Positions 31,795 through 40,102 of a stretch of 41,305 bases of DNA are shown here, piece after piece. The notes below the pieces were generated by a model. It was not told the DNA's origin and did not search any database. It was given only the letters and a program-made list of their open reading frames with translations. Position numbers and translations under genes: made by a program. Position 1 is the first letter of the stretch; each line of letters begins with the position of its first letter. The stretch lies in assembly GCA_903923795.1 (NCBI GenBank), contig CAIXYX010000140.1, positions 1 through 41,305 on the forward strand, read 5' to 3'. Source of the stretch: an uncultured Microcaldota archaeon. GTDB lineage: Archaea > Micrarchaeota > Micrarchaeia > Anstonellales > Anstonellaceae.

Positions 31795-33078
31795 TTATGG
31801 AAGCAATAATTTTAGATAAAACAGGGGGTCTTTCACCTGCTGTTTCGCCTCATCTGAACCGAGCATGTCGATTATCATCTGCCTGAACGCGGGCTTGCTC
31901 GCCGCTTTGCCTATGAACATGTTGAGCAAAAATCTGCTGCGCGAGGCCTGCTGCAAATTATAAGATGTTTTTATCTCGGGGCGGAGCTGGCTTTCCACGA
32001 GTGCGGAATAGGGAGCGAGTGATTGGGCGGAGAGCGGCTCTTCTCCCGACTCTTTGCCAAGAGCTTCATCGATCGTTTGCGCGGCGAATTGGCCGGAGGA
32101 GAGCGCATTGCCCACGCCCTCACCCGAGAATGGGTCGACAAGGGAGGCGGCATCGCCAACAAGCACCCATCCGTCTCCGAAATTTGTGCGGGCGTATGAG
32201 CCGTTGGGGATTATCCATGCGCCTATTTGGCCCTCCTGTTTCGCGTTCGCGAAACGGGCTGAGAGCATCGGGTGATTTGCGATGGCGTTGAGAAGAATCT
32301 TGTTCGGATGCTCTGGGCGCTTCTTTATGTCGGAGTTAAGGATGCCCAAGCCGACGTTGGCCGTGCCGTCGCCCATAGGAAAAACCCACAGATAGCCAGG
32401 CAGCACCTGGTCGATGAAGAAGAGCTCTATGTGGTCGGAGAGGCCGGCGACATCGCGCCAATAGCCGCGGACAGCCATGAATTGATGTTCGGGAGGGACG
32501 CCGGGCAAACCCAAAAGGCGGACAATGGCAGAACCTGCGCCGTCTGCGCCGATGACGACTCTGGAGCGGAAAGTGCGGGCTTTGCTGATAGGTGGAGCCG
32601 CTGTGGCTCGGTCGGCATCGCAGCCCGACACCCCGCACACGCGCCCGTTTGCATCGCGCTCGAGCGCCAGGACGGTGAAATTGTCCAAGAGAGTGATGTT
32701 GGGCTCGGATTTGGCGGCTGAATAGAGGATGGCATCTGTCGATTTGCGGCGCAGGCAGTAGCCTGCGCATTGCATGCCGTCGGCATTGGGGAATGGTACC
32801 ATCACTTGCTTGCCATTTGGCGAGACCATTTTGAGGCCGGTTATGACGCCGTGAGCGGGCGCCTCGAGCTTGTCGAGAAGATGCAGGCGGCGCAGCACGC
32901 CGATAGATTTGCCGGATACGGCGTCTCCACAGACCTTCTCGCGCGGGAATTTCGCCTTGTCGATGAGCAGCACATAATGGCCCGCTCGTGCCAAAAAGAG
33001 GGCTGCCGAGCAGCCGGCCGGGCCGGAGCCGACGACGATGGCGTCATAAAGAAGGTCTTTAGTGGGGGATGTGCTCAT
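31795..33078 (-). CDS. Geranylgeranyl-reductase-family flavoprotein
   Basis: FAD-dependent enzyme of the family that saturates the double bonds of archaeal isoprenoid lipid chains. The 427-residue protein has the N-terminal dinucleotide motif VVGSGPAGCSAALFLARAG, the KVCGDAVSGK segment with the family cysteine, VIGADGAGSAIVR in the middle, and the second FAD signature VGDAASLVDPFSGEGVGNAL. In archaea the usual substrate is digeranylgeranylglyceryl phospholipid, though related members act on free geranylgeranyl diphosphate or other prenyl compounds. The ATG at 33078 gives the normal N-terminus and is about 31 nt from the shared AT element; an ATG four codons earlier is in frame. A zinc-ribbon gene follows in the same operon. 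Confidence 0.9.
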   Translation of the reverse strand: MSTSPTKDLLYDAIVVGSGPAGCSAALFLARAGHYVLLIDKAKFPREKVCGDAVSGKSIGVLRRLHLLDKLEAPAHGVITGLKMVSPNGKQVMVPFPNADGMQCAGYCLRRKSTDAILYSAAKSEPNITLLDNFTVLALERDANGRVCGVSGCDADRATAAPPISKARTFRSRVVIGADGAGSAIVRLLGLPGVPPEHQFMAVRGYWRDVAGLSDHIELFFIDQVLPGYLWVFPMGDGTANVGLGILNSDIKKRPEHPNKILLNAIANHPMLSARFANAKQEGQIGAWIIPNGSYARTNFGDGWVLVGDAASLVDPFSGEGVGNALSSGQFAAQTIDEALGKESGEEPLSAQSLAPYSALVESQLRPEIKTSYNLQQASRSRFLLNMFIGKAASKPAFRQMIIDMLGSDEAKQQVKDPLFYLKLLLP

Positions 33079-33102
33079 GAAAACGACCAATAGAGATACG
33101 AA

Positions 33103-33115
33103 AGATAAGTATTAG
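33103..33115. promoter_or_regulatory. Shared AT element between the reductase and transglutaminase-like genes
   Basis: GATAAGTATTAGA is centred at 33109-33110, the exact midpoint between start codons at 33078 (minus) and 33141 (plus). The pseudo-symmetric TAAGTATTA can be read as a TATA element in either direction, about 31 nt from each start. Confidence 0.55.
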
Positions 33116-33140
33116 AGGTTTATGGACGCAACGAAAATAT

Positions 33141-34310
33141 ATGCTGCAACGCGATATCCTGCTCATCGCCGCTTTAGCGCTCCTTTTGTTCAGCGCAAGC
33201 GCCAATGTGATGCAATGGATGGGGAACGGCGACCTGTCGAAAGATATGGCCACGCTCAATGACAGCTACAATTCCGACAGAGTCGCATGGTCGGCGCAGA
33301 GCCAGGATTTCTCGGCGCAGATAGCGCGGCTGAATTCGCATTCTGATGCGCTGCAGGCGCAGATAGACGGCCTGCGGGCGCAATTAACCACGCAGACTTC
33401 GCAGAGAGTGGCGGCCGAGAACGCGCTTGCGCAGGCGCAGTCTGACATAACGTCGCGCGAAGCCATGCTGGCCGCGCAGTCGGCACGGATGCAGAACCTG
33501 CTCGCCAATTTCACGAATTTGCAGAACGACATAAACGATTCGATGAAATGGTTTCGGGACAATTCCGTCATCAGGGCCGACATGAACACGAATCTGGATT
33601 ATATCGAACCCCGCGTCATCGAGGATTGCGTTGATGGGGGCGTGCTGAATCTGGCATGCGTGGACCACATCCTGCAGCAGAGGATGGCCACGATAAGGTA
33701 CCGCCACGATTCATCGTCGAATTCTAGCAACAGGTTCCAGTCATTGGCCGAGACTGCGGCGAGGGGGAGCGGGGACTGCAAGGACTATTCCCTGCTGCTA
33801 AAAGCCATACTCAACACCGTGAAGGAGAAGAATCCGGGCTTGCACATAAGCGCGTGGGAGCCGGGTGGCTTGGACTCGTATATCATATTTCCGAAAGCCA
33901 GCCTGAACCCGCTTGGAAAAGACACATATTGGTATATGCCAAATTCGCGCGGGGTTGATTTGGGGAGCTTGGATGACGTGCATGGATATGTGGTGTGCTA
34001 TGCCATCAATTCGAGCGAGGGGCATTGCACAGTGGCGCTGTCAGGGGTGGAGGTGAATGACAGCTCGCAGATTCCCCTCGCGATGAATGGGGCGGCGGTG
34101 TTCGAGCCGCAGGACGGGCAGTATTACGGGCGCATAGGCCATGAATTCTCATTGTGCACGGCTTCTCGGTGGTGGGACTGCAGCACCACGCCAAATGTCA
34201 TCATTTTGATAATCAGCGACAAGGATTTGTACAGGATAGAGAATGGCAAGTGGGTGGGCTACGGGGATTATGCGAAAGAGGTTGCGGATGTTTCTGCGGC
34301 GGGCGGATAG
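33141..34310 (+). CDS. Membrane-anchored coiled-coil protein with transglutaminase-like domain
   Basis: A 389-residue protein with an N-terminal signal anchor (residues 5-24, LLIAALALLLFSASA), a long Ala/Gln-rich coiled coil (about 35-135, with LQAQIDGLRAQLTTQTSQRVAAENALAQAQ), and an extracellular transglutaminase-like core. The core is marked by SGDCKDYSLLLKAIL (Cys213) and a downstream histidine in DDVHGYVVCYA; the third acidic/Asn residue is not obvious. Such domains in archaea may be proteases or crosslinking enzymes; many are uncharacterised. Six other cysteines lie in the exported part. It is leaderless and single, sharing its promoter element with the divergent reductase. Confidence 0.8.
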   Translation: MLQRDILLIAALALLLFSASANVMQWMGNGDLSKDMATLNDSYNSDRVAWSAQSQDFSAQIARLNSHSDALQAQIDGLRAQLTTQTSQRVAAENALAQAQSDITSREAMLAAQSARMQNLLANFTNLQNDINDSMKWFRDNSVIRADMNTNLDYIEPRVIEDCVDGGVLNLACVDHILQQRMATIRYRHDSSSNSSNRFQSLAETAARGSGDCKDYSLLLKAILNTVKEKNPGLHISAWEPGGLDSYIIFPKASLNPLGKDTYWYMPNSRGVDLGSLDDVHGYVVCYAINSSEGHCTVALSGVEVNDSSQIPLAMNGAAVFEPQDGQYYGRIGHEFSLCTASRWWDCSTTPNVIILIISDKDLYRIENGKWVGYGDYAKEVADVSAAGG

Positions 34311-34386
34311 AGGGGATTTAAATTAACGAGGATGGATAACATATTGAAGATGATTTGCCTAAAACAAACGAATTGTGGTGATTTTG

Positions 34387-34521
34387 ATGAGAAAAGCAGG
34401 TTCAGCACGGCGCAATCTTTCGAGAAAAGGCGTGGCACGCGGCAAAGTGAAGGCGCGCAAGACAGTTGGCAAGGCGCAGTCCATGAGGGACAAGGGTAAA
34501 TGTTGTTGCGGCAAATGCTAG
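34387..34521 (+). CDS. 44-residue basic protein with CCCGKC tail
   Basis: A short frame beginning MRKAGSARRNLSRKG and ending MRDKGKCCCGKC. About one third of residues are Lys or Arg, and the only cysteines are clustered at the C-terminus. GGTGAT lies five bases before the ATG, a strong ribosome site, and TTTAAATTA at 34317-34325 can act as promoter with a leader of about 40 nt. A T-rich terminator follows. Composition resembles small nucleic-acid-binding or ribosomal proteins; four clustered cysteines could bind a metal, perhaps as a dimer. I recognise no family, but promoter, ribosome site and terminator make it a believable gene. Confidence 0.65.
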   Translation: MRKAGSARRNLSRKGVARGKVKARKTVGKAQSMRDKGKCCCGKC

Positions 34522-34562
34522 ATGGAATTTTTCTTTATTTTTAATTTCTGATTTTATTTATC
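34522..34562. terminator. T-rich end between convergent genes
   Basis: The 43 bp between the stop at 34521 and the helicase stop at 34565 consist almost wholly of T-runs (TTTTTCTTTATTTTTAATTTCTG...), ideal for archaeal termination of the rightward small gene. Confidence 0.55.
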
Positions 34563-34564
34563 GC

Positions 34565-37000
34565 TCATTCGTTTTTCTCTGCTTCCAAACCTTTAGCGGC
34601 CAGCTTCTTCGCCTCCTCCTTGTCGAGGAACTTGTTGTTGTTGCCGCACTGCGGCGAGAAGATGCATCTTGGACAGCCTGATTCACACGGGCAGGCAGCA
34701 AGTCTGTCCGCCGACATCTGGATGCATTCGCCATATCTTGGCATCACCATTTTTGAGAGGCCCGAGCCGCCTTCGCTGCCCTCGTAATAGAAAATTCTGC
34801 CGTCTGGATATGAGATGCCGCCTATCTCGGCAGGGTCTGCGCCGCACAGGGCCGGCATCATTGCGATGGAAACATGCTCCAAGGCATGCAAACCGTCGGC
34901 GAAGAGTGCATTGCCTGCATTTGAGAATGACCAGTCTGTCCAAAAGGCGGAAGTGTCGAATTCGTGAATCAGAGGCTCATCTAATTCGTGGCGGGCGATG
35001 ACTTGGCTTGTGAAAGAATCCTTGAGCATGTAGCCGTAGACTTCGTTTGAGATGTGCACCGGCCCTCTTGCCATGGGCACTGCACCCCACTGACTTTCGC
35101 TTTCGGTGTCGAGGATGCTGGCAGTCTTTTTTCTTAGTGACTGGGTGAAATATGGCTCGTCGCCATGGATTCTTGTGACATGCGCGACTTGCTCATCCAA
35201 ATCGAGTGACTGCGAGCGGTAGCGCCTGCCGCCGATGAGATAGATGGCGCCGGGGTAGAGCTCTCCGATGGCAATGGACGCCTCGCGCTCGCCGACTTGC
35301 TTGCCGGTCTCTGCGTCTATTATCCGCACCCTCTTGCCTGCATTTCGCAAGGAGAGTGTCTGCGCTTTTCTTATGCCGGCGACGGTTGTGGAATAGCGGC
35401 CCGCCCATGTGCGGAGGAATTGCTCTTCGACGAGTTTGGCGCATAATGCCTTGTCTGATTCATTCAATTCAGCATCATCGAGAGGCGCGTCTCTTGCCGC
35501 CGAGAGGAGGTGCCACAGGCGCACATGTGGATTGTCGGGTTTCGCGTGGCAATTTTCGGCTTTGCCCAAGAGGTAGACGTTTGGATTCGAGGCATAATAT
35601 TGGTCAAGAGGATTGTCTCTTGCCACGAGAATCGCGTAGCTGTCCTGTCCTTTCCTTCCCACTCTTCCGATGCGCTGGCGAAGCCTTGTGACTGTGCCGG
35701 GGAAACCTGCCAAAATGGCGGCATCGGCATCGCCGACATCCATGCCCAACTCGAGCGCGCTTGTGGCAGCCAGAATTTTCGTGCGGCCCGAATGGAAAGA
35801 CGCCTCGAGGTCGCGGCGCTGGTCGGGGGGAAGGCCGGAGCGGTAGACTGCGAGAGGAAGATCCATCTTCTCGGCGATGAGGCCCAAACGCTCCACCATA
35901 TTGTGAGAATTGCCGAAGATGAGGGTTTTTTTCTCTAGCTCCTTGGCTAATTTGAGGCAGGTGGTGATGACGCTCTCCTCGGATTCGCTGATGACTGCAT
36001 GGTGTATGAGGCCTCTGGGGGCACCCGTGCCCTGCACCAGTTCGAAATGTTTTCTGCCCGTGAGAAGTTCGGCGAATTCGAGCGCGTTGCCGATTGTGGC
36101 GGAGGAGCAGATGAATTGGGTGTGCATTGCCGCAGGGTCAATGTCTATTTCTTCATCTGTTTTGATTTGCGCAGATTCTGACTTTGCGGCAGCCATTAGA
36201 GAGTCGGCTGTTTTGAAAGCTGAGAGAGGGGAGGATGAGATGGGGAGCGAGGAAGAAGTTGCGCCGAGCGAAGCATGGGCAGAATTCTCGTCCAAATCGA
36301 GCTCGAAAAGCCGGCGCTGAGATGGGTCGAACTTCGGTTTTTTTGAATTCTGCTTGTTATTTTTTTTCTCATCCGGCTCCTTGATTTTCACTTTTTTTGC
36401 CAATGCATGCGGGTTTGCTCGTATGTATTTGATGAGCCTCTGCAAACGCCACAGCACATTGGAGACGTGCGAGCCAAGAGTGCCCGAATAGGCGTGCATC
36501 TCGTCCACCACGACGTATTGAAGTCTTGAGAAAAACGGTTTCCACAAGCGCGAATTGAGCAGCATGAAATGGAGCATGTCAACATTGGTGATTATGACAT
36601 GGGGGAAATCGCCGCGTATTTTCGTGCGCTGGGCGGTGGGCGTGTCGCCGTCATAGACTGCGGAGCGCACGCCCAAGAGGTTGAATTCTCTTATCCTGTT
36701 CCACTGGTCGCGGGAGAGGGCTTTTGTCGGGAAGAGCAAGAGAGAGCACTTGCCCGCCATTGCGGCTTCGACAACCGGCACCATGTAGCATTCGGTCTTG
36801 CCGGCAGCGGTGGGGGCCATGAGGACGAGGTCTTTTCCTTGGCGGATTAATTGAATGGCTTTGGTTTGATGGTCATAGAATCGCGTTATGCCCCGGTTTC
36901 TTAGCACTTCGCGCAGATTCGGCCTCATCTCCAGTGAGTCGTCGTATTGAGGGGGGTGGGGAGGCTCCTCAATCCATTGGGGATGGTAGGACTCGAGCAT
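34565..37000 (-). CDS. DEAD/DEAH helicase with C-terminal cysteine cluster (COG1205, MrfA/YprA-like)
   Basis: Superfamily 2 helicase, 811 residues. Motif I is APTAAGKTE, motif II VVDEMHAYSG (a DExH form), motif III CSSATIGN; the second RecA domain has FGNSHNMVERL, LAATSALELGMDVGDADAAI and RLRQRIGRVGRKGQ (motif VI). The C-terminal DUF1998-type region ends in a four-cysteine cluster CPCESGCPRCIFSPQC (about 780-795), which in Bacillus MrfA binds zinc and is needed for DNA-damage repair. Between motifs II and III (about residues 205-290) there is a charged, Ser-rich insertion (EKKNNKQNSKKPK, SLPISSSPLSAF) that is not part of the usual fold. Leaderless start 27 nt from GTTTAAATT. A DNA-repair role is inferred from family. 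Confidence 0.93.
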   Translation of the reverse strand: MLESYHPQWIEEPPHPPQYDDSLEMRPNLREVLRNRGITRFYDHQTKAIQLIRQGKDLVLMAPTAAGKTECYMVPVVEAAMAGKCSLLLFPTKALSRDQWNRIREFNLLGVRSAVYDGDTPTAQRTKIRGDFPHVIITNVDMLHFMLLNSRLWKPFFSRLQYVVVDEMHAYSGTLGSHVSNVLWRLQRLIKYIRANPHALAKKVKIKEPDEKKNNKQNSKKPKFDPSQRRLFELDLDENSAHASLGATSSSLPISSSPLSAFKTADSLMAAAKSESAQIKTDEEIDIDPAAMHTQFICSSATIGNALEFAELLTGRKHFELVQGTGAPRGLIHHAVISESEESVITTCLKLAKELEKKTLIFGNSHNMVERLGLIAEKMDLPLAVYRSGLPPDQRRDLEASFHSGRTKILAATSALELGMDVGDADAAILAGFPGTVTRLRQRIGRVGRKGQDSYAILVARDNPLDQYYASNPNVYLLGKAENCHAKPDNPHVRLWHLLSAARDAPLDDAELNESDKALCAKLVEEQFLRTWAGRYSTTVAGIRKAQTLSLRNAGKRVRIIDAETGKQVGEREASIAIGELYPGAIYLIGGRRYRSQSLDLDEQVAHVTRIHGDEPYFTQSLRKKTASILDTESESQWGAVPMARGPVHISNEVYGYMLKDSFTSQVIARHELDEPLIHEFDTSAFWTDWSFSNAGNALFADGLHALEHVSIAMMPALCGADPAEIGGISYPDGRIFYYEGSEGGSGLSKMVMPRYGECIQMSADRLAACPCESGCPRCIFSPQCGNNNKFLDKEEAKKLAAKGLEAEKNE

Positions 37001-37022
37001 GAAGGGATTTTATGCGGAGAGG

Positions 37023-37031
37023 AATTTAAAC
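37023..37031 (-). promoter_or_regulatory. TATA element of the helicase gene
   Basis: On the minus strand GTTTAAATT has its TTTAAA core (37025-37030) 27 nt before the ATG at 37000, consistent with a leaderless transcript. The divergent gene has a separate element at 37076. Confidence 0.6.
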
Positions 37032-37075
37032 GGGTGTTCGGACAGTTTGGCTTGACCGAACAAAATGGCGAGTAG

Positions 37076-37084
37076 TATTAAAAG
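37076..37084 (+). promoter_or_regulatory. TATA element of the M64-like protease gene
   Basis: TATTAAAAG is centred 24 nt before the ATG at 37104, which favours that start over the in-frame ATG at 37065. Confidence 0.55.
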
Positions 37085-37103
37085 AGGAAATAAAGTCAGA
37101 GAT

Positions 37104-38339
37104 ATGAAAACGCGTGAATCGGATCTGTTGAATGAAACGAAATGGCAGCGTCGTGTTTCTCGAAGTAAAATGATTGGCTGGATAATCCTGGTTCTGCTTG
37201 CCCAGATGATGATTGTTTGCGCAGGCTCTAATTATGCGCAAGTGGGGGTCTGCATAAACGATAAATCAGCCCCGGATTCGTCAGCTGGAATTTGGCAAAA
37301 TGGATATCACTGCAGTTATGACGAGACTGGAATTTCGGGTGATGAACCGCAAATCAGATGCGTGGTGTGCACAGCGGCAGGAGATGCGGCAAATTCAGGG
37401 GCAGCTCAAACAGACAAGACAACTCTGAATTTTGAATCTGGCGACAAGGACGCCAAAAAAGCTTCGGCAGGATGGTTTGATGGAATTGGCGGATGGTTCG
37501 GGGAACAGGCGGACAGCTTCGCACAGGCGCTTGCTGGAGCCGGCAAAAGTGTGCGCAAGGCGCTTGACCCCGGCTTCTGCGAGACAAATGCGGATTGCAG
37601 CGCAAATGAGATATGCAAGCCGGGCTTAGGCTGCAGCGCGGCTCCGGCCTGCAACACCTGGAGAAAAGATGAGGGGAGCTCCGGACAAGTCAGGTTGGTA
37701 TTCATTGGAGACGGTTTTAGGACAGATGAAGACTTGAGAAAGGCAGTTGATGGAGTTGTTGATTGGGATGGCACGAATTATGGCCTGATGTCGCTCGAAC
37801 CATTCAAAAGCCACAAATTCCAGTTCGACATCTATTATGTGAGGTTGAATGAGAGCATCTGGGTCACAAATCAGAATAATCGAAGTCATGTGGATGAAGA
37901 AACCGTCGAAGAACAAAGTAAAATCTGTGGAGATACCGACCAATACATACTGCTCTCAAGACAGAGTTTTCGGTCATATGCTTATTTTGAATATGGAGAG
38001 GCATATGTTTCCTTGGGTAATGAATGGCTTTCCCAGTTCCAAAACAGGCTCGTGGACCATGAGTTCGGCCACTCGTTCGGGAAACTTAAGGATGAATATG
38101 TTGAGGACGGAAAAGAAGACTTGCCCGGACCACCCAATTGCGCCAGCAGCCAAGAAGAAGCCGAAAGCTGGTGGGGAGACATGCCGGGGACAGGCTATTT
38201 CGATGGATGCAGTTATGTGAGCGGCAATATCCGGCCCACGGAGAATTCAGTCATGCGGGACCAGTATTTGCTGTGGGATAGTTACGGACCGGTGAATGAG
38301 ATGCAGATACGGGATGTGCTCAACAGCGTCAGTAGGTGA
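37104..38339 (+). CDS. Secreted M64-like zinc metalloprotease
   Basis: A 411-residue protein with an N-terminal signal anchor (about 23-41, MIGWIILVLLAQMMIVCAG) after a basic cytoplasmic stub. Residues 45-100 include several cysteines; residues about 155-185 form a small Cys-rich module (CETNADCSANEICKPGLGCSAAPAC), like Dickkopf/EGF-type spacers in surface proteins. The protease domain begins at VRLVFIGDGFRTDEDL and has the zinc site HEFGHSFGKLKDEY (His319, Glu320, His323, probable third ligand Asp329), matching the IgA-peptidase family M64. The ATG at 37104 fits the promoter; the ATG at 37065 would add 13 residues. A membrane protein gene follows six bases after its stop, so the two are translated together. 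Confidence 0.87.
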   Translation: MKTRESDLLNETKWQRRVSRSKMIGWIILVLLAQMMIVCAGSNYAQVGVCINDKSAPDSSAGIWQNGYHCSYDETGISGDEPQIRCVVCTAAGDAANSGAAQTDKTTLNFESGDKDAKKASAGWFDGIGGWFGEQADSFAQALAGAGKSVRKALDPGFCETNADCSANEICKPGLGCSAAPACNTWRKDEGSSGQVRLVFIGDGFRTDEDLRKAVDGVVDWDGTNYGLMSLEPFKSHKFQFDIYYVRLNESIWVTNQNNRSHVDEETVEEQSKICGDTDQYILLSRQSFRSYAYFEYGEAYVSLGNEWLSQFQNRLVDHEFGHSFGKLKDEYVEDGKEDLPGPPNCASSQEEAESWWGDMPGTGYFDGCSYVSGNIRPTENSVMRDQYLLWDSYGPVNEMQIRDVLNSVSR

Positions 38340-38345
38340 TCTCTT

Positions 38346-39035
38346 ATGCGGGCATGGATGATTATTATCGGAATGATGCTATTAGTTGGCAACGTGCTCG
38401 CCGCCAGCACTCTTCCGCGTTATGGCATGGCGTATTCTCTTAATTTCGAATTGGCGGATGGAAAACTGACCTGCCCGAACTGGAGTCTTAGCGATGGAGA
38501 TGGGCGGAGATATGATGTTTACGAAGCAGATGGCACCCACCGCCTGTCTGCATTCGACGCGAGCGGGAAGGAGCTTTACACATTCAGGTTCTATCTATTT
38601 GCCACACCGTCTTATGCCGCACCCCGGGATTTCTTTGATGAAAACGGGACACAGATAAAATTCAAGGATGATAGTGATCTGCCAAGAGACCCCCGCTTGC
38701 GATCGTATCTGTACCCCCCTTACCACCCAAATGCCACCCGGTTGGAGGTGAGCGAGCTCAACGGCACGGTTTTGCTTGAGGTGGATGTTTCCAAATACGC
38801 GCATCTGGACTGGCAGGCAATCAAGAGGAACCGGGATGAATTCTACAAGAATAAGGCGAATCAGACCTCTGGAGATGCCAATCCGCCAAAACCGCCAGTG
38901 AACTGGACGAACGCATTCTACGGACTGTTGATGATACTCGCGGCCATCGCGTTGGTTTTGGGGAGTGCCATATTCTTGAAAAATTGGATGAAAAAGAGTG
39001 AAAAACAAAATGACGGAAAAATATTGAAAAAATGA
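38346..39035 (+). CDS. Type I membrane protein, operon partner of the M64-like protease
   Basis: A 229-residue protein with a cleavable signal peptide (MRAWMIIIGMMLLVGNVLA, cleavage after ALA-like sequence near residue 19), an exported domain of about 155 residues with strand-like segments and four NxS/T sites, a Pro/Asn-rich spacer, and a C-terminal membrane helix (about 188-211) followed by a Lys-rich cytoplasmic tail. No family recognised. It begins six bases after the protease stop codon, which suggests the protein anchors, inhibits or helps fold that protease; this is inference from position only. Confidence 0.75.
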   Translation: MRAWMIIIGMMLLVGNVLAASTLPRYGMAYSLNFELADGKLTCPNWSLSDGDGRRYDVYEADGTHRLSAFDASGKELYTFRFYLFATPSYAAPRDFFDENGTQIKFKDDSDLPRDPRLRSYLYPPYHPNATRLEVSELNGTVLLEVDVSKYAHLDWQAIKRNRDEFYKNKANQTSGDANPPKPPVNWTNAFYGLLMILAAIALVLGSAIFLKNWMKKSEKQNDGKILKK

Positions 39036-39042
39036 AAAAGAC

Positions 39043-39960
39043 TTATTTCGCCTTGGCCATCTCGGCGGCGATTATCGTCTTGAAGCCCGGCTGGAGCTTC
39101 CCGGCGTTGTCGGTGTAGTTCTCGTATGGCAGGGCGCCGACAACCAATCTGCCGGTCACGATGTCGCCTTTTCTCACGCCGATGATGAAGCTGGGGGTTC
39201 CGCCCACTCCGGCCGCGCTGCCGGCTGCCTGCTGGGCTGCCAATGTGGCATCTTTGCCAGTGGCGGTGCAGTTGTTGAATTTGGCCATGTCGAGGCCGAG
39301 GGATTGCGCGAGGGTCTTCAATCCCGTGTCATCAGTCGTGCTGGTGTTGAATATCAGGTCGTGCATGGCCCAGTATTTGTTCTGGTCGCCTGCGCATTCA
39401 ACTGCCACGTGGGCGGGCTTGGCGGTCGGGTGCACGATGTAGTTGATGTGTATCATGTCGATTTGGCCGCCTGAGGCGTTCATGACCTGATGCATGGTGG
39501 GCTGCACCCTGACGCAGAATGGGCACTGGAAGTCGGAGAATTCCACTATGGTGAGTTTGGCGCTTGCGTTGCCCAAGATGGCACGGCCGCTCACATTCAC
39601 CACGCCGGTCTGCACGGGCGCTGGGGCTGACGGGGCGGATGGAGCCTGCTGGCCTGTTCCGCACCCGTTTTGCGCGCCATTGTTCGCCGCATTGGCTGCT
39701 GCATTATTCGCTGCATTGGCTGCCGCGTTGGCGGCTGTGCCGGTCGGAGCGGTGAGGTTGATGGTGTTGTTCACCGGCGCATTGACCACGACGGTGAAAC
39801 TCTTGGCTGAGAGGGTTTCATTGAGCGAGCTCATGGAGAAGTATATGGAGGCGGAGATGAGGGCGCCGACAAGAATCAATGAGAAGGCCAGAAGATATGT
39901 CGGATTGGCCTCGGACGAATGTGAATGCGTATGGCCCGCATATGACTTATCCTCGCTCAT
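39043..39960 (-). CDS. Membrane-anchored DsbA-like thiol-disulfide oxidoreductase
   Basis: A 305-residue protein: a His-rich cytoplasmic stub (HTHSHSS), a membrane helix (about 21-43), an Asn/Ala-rich low-complexity stalk (about 70-115, with repeated AANAANNA), and an exported thioredoxin-fold domain of the DSBA/DSBG-like Thioredoxin_4 type. The active site is CPFC (Cys146, Cys149) in EFSDFQCPFC, and the cis-Pro loop is VGGTPSFIIG. It should catalyse disulfide formation or isomerisation outside the membrane, fitting the cysteine-rich exported proteins encoded in this window. Three further cysteines (stalk CGTG, VECAGD, NNCTAT) are present. GGAGGTAATTCT precedes the ATG, a strong ribosome site. 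Confidence 0.92.
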   Translation of the reverse strand: MSEDKSYAGHTHSHSSEANPTYLLAFSLILVGALISASIYFSMSSLNETLSAKSFTVVVNAPVNNTINLTAPTGTAANAAANAANNAAANAANNGAQNGCGTGQQAPSAPSAPAPVQTGVVNVSGRAILGNASAKLTIVEFSDFQCPFCVRVQPTMHQVMNASGGQIDMIHINYIVHPTAKPAHVAVECAGDQNKYWAMHDLIFNTSTTDDTGLKTLAQSLGLDMAKFNNCTATGKDATLAAQQAAGSAAGVGGTPSFIIGVRKGDIVTGRLVVGALPYENYTDNAGKLQPGFKTIIAAEMAKAK

Positions 39961-40102
39961 AGAATTACCTCCCTCGTATTTTTGTCTTTCCTCGAACCCA
40001 CCACGAGGTTAGACGTCGTTTGTTTGTGAAGGCAATGCAGAGATGGTTTTTAATTATGACGACTATGGTGGGAGAAAGAGAGATGGATTGTGAAAAAAAT
40101 AT

